A stretch of DNA of 64,000 nt, from NCBI RefSeq assembly GCF_030696805.1, contig NZ_JAUYRO010000053.1, forward strand, positions 62,001-126,000. The letters run 5' to 3'. Position numbers and translations under genes: made by a program. Positions 58,824 to 64,000 of the stretch are shown one piece after another. Source of the stretch: Methyloversatilis sp. GTDB lineage: Bacteria; Pseudomonadota; Gammaproteobacteria; Burkholderiales; Rhodocyclaceae. The first letter of the stretch is position 1, and every line of letters begins with the position of its first letter. The notes under the pieces were generated by a model, which worked only from the letters and a program-made list of their open reading frames with translations, did no database searches and was not told where the DNA came from.

Positions 58824-59450
58824 TCAGCCGGCGACGGCCGGGTTCAGCGAGTACACTCCGGTCAGCTTCGCTTCACCGAGTACATGGCCAGCCATCGCCT
58901 TGAGTGCATCGGCGGCCGTGAAACGTCCGTCGACCGGCAGCCGCTCGACGTCCAGCGCGTACAGCGTGAACACGTAGTGATGCAGGACTTCGTCGTTCCA
59001 CGGCGGGCAAGGGCCGTCGTAGCCGTGGTAATCGCCCTTCATCTGCTCATCTGCGGCAAACCAGGCCGTGTAGTCGTTGATGCCCTGGCGGGTGCCGCGC
59101 GGTCCGGTCGGACCTGGCTTGCCGCAGGGGGTCACGTCGGACGAAAACTCGCCCTCGGCGATTTCCCCGGCCGGGGCGAGATCCACCAGCACCCAGTGCG
59201 AAAAATCGGTGCGCGGCAGGCTGGCGGGGACGGTGCGTCCTTCCTGATTGACGTCGTCCGGCCGGGTCGGTACGTCCGGGTCGTTGCAGATCAGCACCAG
59301 CGATCGGGTGCCGGTCGGCAGGCCGGACCAGGCGAGATGCGGATTGCGGTTCGCGCCCAGGCAGGCGTGGCCGGTGTCAGCCGGAATGCAGAAGGCGTTT
59401 TCGCCCGGAATGCGGCTGTTGTCTGCGAAGGTGTTGCTCGTCAGTTTCAT
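58824..59450 (-). CDS. YbhB/YbcL (PEBP-like) family protein
   Basis: From ATG 59450, after GAGGGAAA, a 208-residue protein of the phosphatidylethanolamine-binding fold. Landmarks are NPHLAWSGLPTGTRSLVLIC, NDPDVPT, FSHWVLVDL and YDGPCPPWNDEVLHHYVF. No signal peptide, so cytoplasmic. Ligand unknown. Confidence 0.88.
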   Translation of the reverse strand: MKLTSNTFADNSRIPGENAFCIPADTGHACLGANRNPHLAWSGLPTGTRSLVLICNDPDVPTRPDDVNQEGRTVPASLPRTDFSHWVLVDLAPAGEIAEGEFSSDVTPCGKPGPTGPRGTRQGINDYTAWFAADEQMKGDYHGYDGPCPPWNDEVLHHYVFTLYALDVERLPVDGRFTAADALKAMAGHVLGEAKLTGVYSLNPAVAG

Positions 59451-59463
59451 GCTTTCCCTCCAG

Positions 59464-61002
59464 TCAGGATGCTGCGCGCCGCGAAAAGTCGCGCAGCCGG
59501 AAACCCAGTGCAAACAGCGTGGCGAAGTAGGCACCTGCGCCCGCCAGAACGATCCACGTCAGGTTCAGGATGCGCGTCATCGTACCTGCGCGCAGCCAGT
59601 CGCCGGCAAGATCGGCGCTGATGTACAGCACGCCGCCCATGACGGCCAGCGCCACGAGGATTTTCAGCCAGAAAGCGGTCCATCCGGGTGCCGGCAGGTA
59701 GGCGCCGATGCGCCGCAGGCCGCGATACAGCAGTGCGGCATTGACCAGCGAAGCAAGACCGATCGACAGCGCCAGCCCGGCGTGCGCCAGCGGTTTGATG
59801 AAGGCGAGGTTCATCAGTTGCGTCAGCACCAGCACACCGAGCGCGATTTTCACCGGCGTGCGGATGTCCTGGCGCGAATAAAAGCCCGGCGCGAGCACTT
59901 TCACGAGGATCAGCCCCGTCAGGCCGACACTGTAGGCGACCAGTGCGTTGCGCGTCTGCAGCACATCGTGCGCCGTAAACTGGCCGTGGTGGAACAGCGT
60001 CGCAACAAGCGGCGTGGCGAGCAGGGCGAGCGCCAGCGCAGCGGGCAGCGTGAGCATCAGGGTCAGCCGCAGGCCCCAGTCGAGCAGGCCGGAAAATTCG
60101 CCGGCATTGCCGTCTGCATGGCTGCGCGAAAGCGAGGGCAGCAGGATGGTACCCAGCGCCACGCCGAGCAGACCGGCTGGAAATTCCATCAGGCGGTCTG
60201 CGTAATACAGCCACGACACCGATCCGCTCTCGAGGAAGGACGCGAAGATGGTGTTGATGAGCAATGAAATCTGCGACACCGACACGCCGAGGATGGCCGG
60301 CAGCATCAACTTGAATACACGCCGCACGCCCGGGTCCTGCAGATCGAGCCTGATGCGCGGCAGCATCCCGATGCGCATCAGCGCCGGCACCTGCAACGCA
60401 AGTTGCAGCACGCCACCGATGAATACCGCCCAGGCCAGCGCCAGCACCGGCGGATCGAAAAAGGGCGCCGCGAACAGGCTCATGCCGATGAAGCTCAGGT
60501 TCAGCAGCACCGGCGTGAATGCAGGTATCGCGAAACGGCTGAAGGTGTTCAGCACGCCGCCGGCCATGGCCACCAGCGACATGAAAAGGATGTAGGGGAA
60601 GGTGATGCGGGTCAGCATGACCGTCAGGTCGAACTTTTCTGCGTCTGCCGCGAAGCCCGGCGCCGATATGTAGATCAGCCAGGGCGCGCCGAGGATGCCG
60701 AGCAGCGTCACACCGGTGACGATGAGCGCGAGCAGGGTCGCCACCCGATCGATCAGCGCCCGGGTGTCTTCTGTGCCGCGCCGATTGCGGTACTCGCCGA
60801 GAATGGGTACGAAGGCCTGCGAAAACGCGCCTTCGGCGAACATGCGGCGCAACAGGTTGGGCAGGCGGAAGGCGACGAAAAAGGCGTCGGTCGCTGCGCC
60901 CGCACCGAAAGCGCGTGCGATGAAGAAGTCGCGTGCGAAACCGAGGATGCGCGATAGCAGCGTCATGCTGCTGACAGTCGCGAGTGTGCGGAGCAGATTC
61001 AT
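59464..61002 (-). CDS. murJ: Lipid II flippase MurJ
   Basis: A 512-residue membrane protein with about fourteen helices. It begins [20 protein letters not shown] and has [20 protein letters not shown], the standard MurJ N-terminus with functionally important arginines and acidic residues. It moves lipid II across the inner membrane for wall synthesis. The start 61002 is well upstream of rpsT, which is divergent, a common Betaproteobacterial layout. Confidence 0.95.
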   Translation of the reverse strand: MNLLRTLATVSSMTLLSRILGFARDFFIARAFGAGAATDAFFVAFRLPNLLRRMFAEGAFSQAFVPILGEYRNRRGTEDTRALIDRVATLLALIVTGVTLLGILGAPWLIYISAPGFAADAEKFDLTVMLTRITFPYILFMSLVAMAGGVLNTFSRFAIPAFTPVLLNLSFIGMSLFAAPFFDPPVLALAWAVFIGGVLQLALQVPALMRIGMLPRIRLDLQDPGVRRVFKLMLPAILGVSVSQISLLINTIFASFLESGSVSWLYYADRLMEFPAGLLGVALGTILLPSLSRSHADGNAGEFSGLLDWGLRLTLMLTLPAALALALLATPLVATLFHHGQFTAHDVLQTRNALVAYSVGLTGLILVKVLAPGFYSRQDIRTPVKIALGVLVLTQLMNLAFIKPLAHAGLALSIGLASLVNAALLYRGLRRIGAYLPAPGWTAFWLKILVALAVMGGVLYISADLAGDWLRAGTMTRILNLTWIVLAGAGAYFATLFALGFRLRDFSRRAAS

Positions 61003-61084
61003 CGAATGGAGGCGATGCCGGATCAGCGCGCACCTTACCAGAGCGCGCTTCGCCAACGTGGTTGCCGGAGGTGTCGCCGAGGGC

Positions 61085-61113
61085 TTGCGCCATACGGGCA
61101 GCTTACGTATACT
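61085..61113 (+). promoter_or_regulatory. rpsT: Promoter of rpsT
   Basis: TATACT at 61108-61113 forms a strong -10 and TTGCGC at 61085-61090 a weak -35, 17 bases apart. Transcription would start near 61120, about 24 bases ahead of the rpsT ATG. Confidence 0.6.
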
Positions 61114-61143
61114 CGCGTGTTTTCCCGAACACGAGTTCGCAAC

Positions 61144-61416
61144 ATGGCCAATTCAGCACAAGCACGCAAGCGCGCCCGTCAGGCAAACGTTCGTCGCGAT
61201 CACAACACCAGCCAGCGCTCTGAACTGCGCACGGCGATCAAGAACGTCCGCAAGGCGATTCTCGCTGGCGACAAGCAGGCTGCGCAGGCGATTTTCCTGA
61301 AGGCACAGACGACGATCGACAGCATCGCCGACAAGAACATCATTCACAAGAACAAGGCTGCCCGCCACAAGAGCCGCCTGTCCGGTGCAATCAAGTCGAT
61401 GGCCGCTGCCGCCTGA
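61144..61416 (+). CDS. rpsT: 30S ribosomal protein S20
   Basis: A 90-residue basic protein starting [20 protein letters not shown] and ending [15 protein letters not shown]. The frame is open further upstream, but homology begins at 61144. It is followed at once by a terminator, so it is a single-gene transcript. Confidence 0.97.
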   Translation: MANSAQARKRARQANVRRDHNTSQRSELRTAIKNVRKAILAGDKQAAQAIFLKAQTTIDSIADKNIIHKNKAARHKSRLSGAIKSMAAAA

Positions 61417-61431
61417 GCGTCGATTTGAAAG

Positions 61432-61464
61432 AAAAAGCCGACCTTCTGGTCGGCTTTTTTGTTT
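61432..61464 (+). terminator. rpsT: Rho-independent terminator of rpsT
   Basis: AGCCGACC at 61436-61443 pairs with GGTCGGCT at 61448-61455 around a TTCT loop, and six T follow (61455-61460). An A-run on the left makes it partly bidirectional. Confidence 0.92.
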
Positions 61465-61612
61465 TGTCCGGCAGTTTTTCCGGAACGACGACCTGATTCG
61501 TCGGTGTGTCGTCCGGATCCCGATCCGGAATTCATACATCTTCCGGGACTTCCGTGCTGGCGGCAGTCTTCATTCCGGACGCGGCATGTCCTTCGCGACC
61601 GTGCCGTGCCGG

Positions 61613-62008
61613 TCAGGACAGCGTGTCGCTGACTTCAAAGTCGACACGCAAGCCGTTGTCACGCGCGAAGTGCATCAGAAAATTGTAGGCCAGCGGTTCG
61701 AGTACATACAGCCGTGCATCGACGAAGACACACTTTTCCCCGGTAATCCAGCAACCCGGTCGCACAAATGGCGAATACCGCATCTTGCGCTGGCTGCCGA
61801 ATGACGACATCACGCCGCACAGGCGGTCGCACCAATCGCTGGGGCGGAATGGCTTGCCATTGGCGGTAGCGCCGATGATGGTGAAACTGCGTGGTGCCCG
61901 GTTTCCTTCACGCAATGCGTCCTCGGCAGTGCGTGTCGACAAGACTTCGTTCGCCGGAGAATCGGCAATCGTTAAAGTTGTAGCTTCAATGTGCGGGACG
62001 GCGCTCAT
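61613..62008 (-). CDS. DUF3579 family protein
   Basis: From ATG 62008 a 131-residue protein. The DUF3579 core is FTIIGATANGKPFRPSDWCD, then RLCGVMSSFG and YSPFVRPGCWITGEKCVFVD. The family is a Betaproteobacterial marker of unknown function. Its N-terminal 45 residues are variable. Divergent from the next gene. Confidence 0.85.
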   Translation of the reverse strand: MSAVPHIEATTLTIADSPANEVLSTRTAEDALREGNRAPRSFTIIGATANGKPFRPSDWCDRLCGVMSSFGSQRKMRYSPFVRPGCWITGEKCVFVDARLYVLEPLAYNFLMHFARDNGLRVDFEVSDTLS

Positions 62009-62116
62009 ATCGGATTTACGACCTGTGCAGTGGAATTCTTGACCGAAGCCGCAGATGCATGCGCTTGCAGGCAAAGCGAGTCAACCGAGAAATCCTTTAA
62101 AAACAATCGGAACGAA

Positions 62117-62145
62117 TTGTAAAGTTACCAACTAGTTTCTATACT
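62117..62145 (+). promoter_or_regulatory. Promoter of the small conserved gene at 62158
   Basis: TTGTAA at 62117-62122 and TATACT at 62140-62145 with a 17-base spacer. The predicted start near 62152 leaves a leader of only about six bases to ATG 62158, and 24 bases to ATG 62176. Confidence 0.65.
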
Positions 62146-62157
62146 CGCGCTATCTCC

Positions 62158-62385
62158 ATGACGAGATTGCGATTTATGCTTAATTCACCCATGCGCGCTC
62201 ACAGGGCAGCGAAGCCTTCGACGGTGCGGTCTCCGGTAGCACGGTTCGGATTCACCATTCGCACACGCACTGGCGTGTTGATGGAGAACCTGAGCATTCC
62301 AGGTACGTCGGCTGACGATGCCGAACGCAAGCTCAAGCAGATCTACATGGGTTGCTCAGTGCTAGCACGCTTTGTGCCAGATTGA
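62158..62385 (+). CDS. Small conserved hypothetical protein
   Basis: A 75-residue product if started at ATG 62158, 69 residues from ATG 62176. The promoter position favours the later start, though neither has a clear ribosome-binding site. The C-terminal half (RFGFTIRTRTGVLMENLSIP, DAERKLKQIYMGCSVLARF) resembles short Betaproteobacterial proteins of unknown function. No membrane span. It lies between DUF3579 and argD. Confidence 0.7.
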   Translation: MTRLRFMLNSPMRAHRAAKPSTVRSPVARFGFTIRTRTGVLMENLSIPGTSADDAERKLKQIYMGCSVLARFVPD

Positions 62386-62535
62386 TGCCTGCGCATCGCA
62401 CTTACGGATGATCCTTTCTGGATCAGGACGCTAGCGCTGGTGACGCCGGCTTCAGGGGGCTCTGACGCGATGTGTCACCCGCGTTCGTTGCTGCGCTGCG
62501 GTGACGATGTGCGCCGCAACATGAAGGTTTGGCGC

Positions 62536-62564
62536 TACACAGCGTGACGGCTTTGCACTAAAAT
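62536..62564 (+). promoter_or_regulatory. argD: Candidate promoter of argD
   Basis: TAAAAT at 62559-62564 as -10 and TACACA at 62536-62541 as a weak -35, 17 bases apart. It would initiate just before the hairpin at 62579. Confidence 0.4.
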
Positions 62565-62578
62565 CGTGGCTTGATCAA

Positions 62579-62608
62579 GCACGGCGGCGCGAGCCGCCGT
62601 GCTTTTTT
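62579..62608 (+). terminator. Rho-independent terminator upstream of argD
   Basis: GCACGGCGGC at 62579-62588 pairs perfectly with GCCGCCGTGC at 62593-62602 around GCGA, followed by six T. It ends 55 bases before argD, so it either stops transcription from the small upstream gene or attenuates argD. Confidence 0.85.
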
Positions 62609-62662
62609 CGTTTTCCATAGTGCGCCTCACGGCGCACTCGCCACGCGGTCGCGGAGCTTTCG

Positions 62663-63850
62663 ATGACGCATCTGATGAATACCTACGGCCGGCAGCCGGT
62701 CGCCTTCACGCACGGCAAGGGCGCTCGCCTGTATGACGACGCCGGACGCGAGTATCTGGACGCGATGGCGGGCGTGGCGGTCAACACGCTGGGCCATGGC
62801 CACCCAGATCTGGTGCAGGCGATCTCCCGCCAGGCCGCCGAGATGATCCATTGCTCGAACCTGTACCGGGTGACTGCACAGGAAGATCTGTCGGACCGTC
62901 TGGCAGCACTGTCGGGCATGGATGAGGTGTTCTTCTGCAACTCCGGTTGCGAGGCCAACGAGGCGGCGATCAAGCTGGCACGTTTGTACGGGCATCAGCG
63001 CGGCGTTGAACTGCCCGGCATCATCGTCATGGAGCACGCCTTTCACGGCCGCACGCTGGCCACGTTGTCGGCCACCGGCAACCGCAAGGTGCAGGCCGGG
63101 TTCGAACCGCTGACACCGGGTTTCTACCGCGTGCCGTTCAGCGACATCGCTGCCGTGAAAGCGATTGCCGAACACAACCGCAATGTGGTGGCCGTGCTGT
63201 TTGAACCCGTTCAGGGCGAGGGCGGCATCCACCCGGCAGACCTGGACTACGTGCGCGAACTGCGCGAATTGTGTACCCAGCATCAGTGGTTGATGATGGT
63301 CGACGAAGTACAGAGCGGCGTCGGCCGCACCGGCAGTTGGTTTGCCTTCCAGCATGCCGGCATCGAGCCGGATGTGATGACGCTGGCCAAGGGTCTGGGT
63401 TCCGGTGTCCCGATCGGTGCCTGCGTGGCGCGTGGCCCGGCAGCCGGCGTATTCAAGCCCGGAACGCACGGATCGACCTTCGGCGGCAATCCGCTGGCCT
63501 GCGCCGCCGCACTGACCACGCTGCACGTGATCGAGCGCGATGGCCTCATGGAAAACGCCGTGCGTCAAGGCGACGCCATCCGCACCGCCTTCCGTACGGC
63601 ACTGGCCGACACCGCCGGCGTGAAGGATATTCGTGGCGTCGGCATGATGATCGGTGTCGAACTCGATCGGCCGTGCGGTGCGCTGGTCGCGCGGGCGCTT
63701 GAGGCGGGCGTGCTGATCAACGTCACGTCGGAAAGCACCATCCGTCTGGTGCCGCCGCTGATCTATTCCGATGCCGACAGCCAGGAACTGGTGCAGCGCC
63801 TCACGCCCCTCATTCGCAACTTTCTCGCGGGCTCACAGCTCGCTGCCTGA
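62663..63850 (+). CDS. argD: Acetylornithine aminotransferase
   Basis: A 395-residue PLP enzyme. It makes N-acetylornithine in arginine synthesis and may also serve in lysine synthesis. VNTLGHGHPDLVQAI, FCNSGCEANEAAIKLAR, AFHGRTLATL and the Lys-containing MTLAKGLGSGVPIGA match class III aminotransferases, followed by GTHGSTFGGNPLAC. GGAG before ATG 62663. argF starts two bases after its stop. Confidence 0.95.
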   Translation: MTHLMNTYGRQPVAFTHGKGARLYDDAGREYLDAMAGVAVNTLGHGHPDLVQAISRQAAEMIHCSNLYRVTAQEDLSDRLAALSGMDEVFFCNSGCEANEAAIKLARLYGHQRGVELPGIIVMEHAFHGRTLATLSATGNRKVQAGFEPLTPGFYRVPFSDIAAVKAIAEHNRNVVAVLFEPVQGEGGIHPADLDYVRELRELCTQHQWLMMVDEVQSGVGRTGSWFAFQHAGIEPDVMTLAKGLGSGVPIGACVARGPAAGVFKPGTHGSTFGGNPLACAAALTTLHVIERDGLMENAVRQGDAIRTAFRTALADTAGVKDIRGVGMMIGVELDRPCGALVARALEAGVLINVTSESTIRLVPPLIYSDADSQELVQRLTPLIRNFLAGSQLAA

Positions 63851-63852
63851 CG

Positions 63853-64000
63853 ATGACCCGACCCAGACACTTTCTGCAGCTCACCGACCTGTCGCGCGAA
63901 GAACTGGATTACGTGTTCGCGCGCACGCGCTGGATCAAGGACAAGTTCAAGCGCTATGAGCAGTACTGGCCGCTGCAGGACCGCACGCTGGTGATGATTT
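63853..64000 (+). CDS. argF: Ornithine carbamoyltransferase (start only)
   Basis: The gene begins at ATG 63853, two bases after the argD stop, and runs off the window after 49 residues. MTRPRHFLQLTDLSREELDY is the typical Betaproteobacterial ArgF start, and the last bases enter LQDRTLVMI. It converts ornithine and carbamoyl phosphate to citrulline. The rest lies outside. Confidence 0.92.
   Translation, partial: MTRPRHFLQLTDLSREELDYVFARTRWIKDKFKRYEQYWPLQDRTLVMI

Noticed and set aside
59447-61093. A 548-residue second minus-strand frame over murJ
   Set aside because: It is the frame-shifted reading of murJ on the same strand, rich in Arg/Ala/Pro; the real MurJ frame has the correct motifs.

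Overview
The window is about 64 kb of high-GC bacterial chromosome. Gene content points to a Betaproteobacterium, probably Rhodocyclales-like (a Methyloversatilis-type organism is my guess from gene mix, not a tested assignment). The clues are EarP, a gloB / methyltransferase / rnhA / dnaQ block, a DUF3579 gene beside rpsT, argD followed by argF, PEP-CTERM proteins, and dispersed REP-like palindromes. I see no insertion sequence, prophage, CRISPR array or rRNA operon. Genes are densely packed on both strands, often with 1-4 bp overlaps.

Layout. 1-7.4 kb: start of earP, a small acidic protein, an HDOD protein, a Uup-type ABC-F ATPase, tRNA-Arg(CCT), a chemotaxis-type receptor, relA and a tiny exported protein. 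7.5-16.9 kb: mtfA, two methyltransferase-like genes, an ABC exporter, the lemA/TPM cluster, a repeat block, fabI and an RNase H-like gene. 17-24 kb: two PEP-CTERM proteins (one a phosphodiester glycosidase), an SbtA-like bicarbonate transporter with a divergent LysR regulator, a PACE efflux protein and katG. 24-28 kb: DinB, rhomboid protease, Lon-like substrate-binding protein and a DUF6279 lipoprotein. 28.5-35.4 kb: a peptide ABC importer (binding protein, two permeases, fused double ATPase). 35.7-48 kb: MltD, a response-regulator diguanylate cyclase, a large PEP-CTERM-like protein, gloB, methyltransferase, rnhA, dnaQ, isocitrate dehydrogenase, two cytochromes c, an HldE-type nucleotidyltransferase and a ferritin-like diiron protein.

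48.5-57.5 kb is the most interesting region. A MerR-family regulator carries every visible residue signature of a CarH/LitR B12 photoreceptor (W150-x9-E160-H161 and E195-x-H197-x-x-G200). It is divergent from a tightly overlapping run: a small exported protein, an exported glutathione peroxidase, an FAD amine-oxidase-like protein, DUF1365, cyclopropane-fatty-acid synthase, a chalcone-isomerase-like protein, a GPH/MFS transporter, DUF3833 and an SDR, with a membrane protein gene facing it. The divergent promoter is bracketed by two near-identical perfect palindromes (TTGTCC-w-GGACAA) whose centres lie exactly 63 bp apart. I read this as a light- and singlet-oxygen-type membrane-lipid defence regulon under cobalamin photoreceptor control, without a photolyase gene in view.

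57.6-64 kb returns to housekeeping: aroC, a YbhB-like protein, murJ, rpsT, DUF3579, a small conserved protein, argD and the start of argF.
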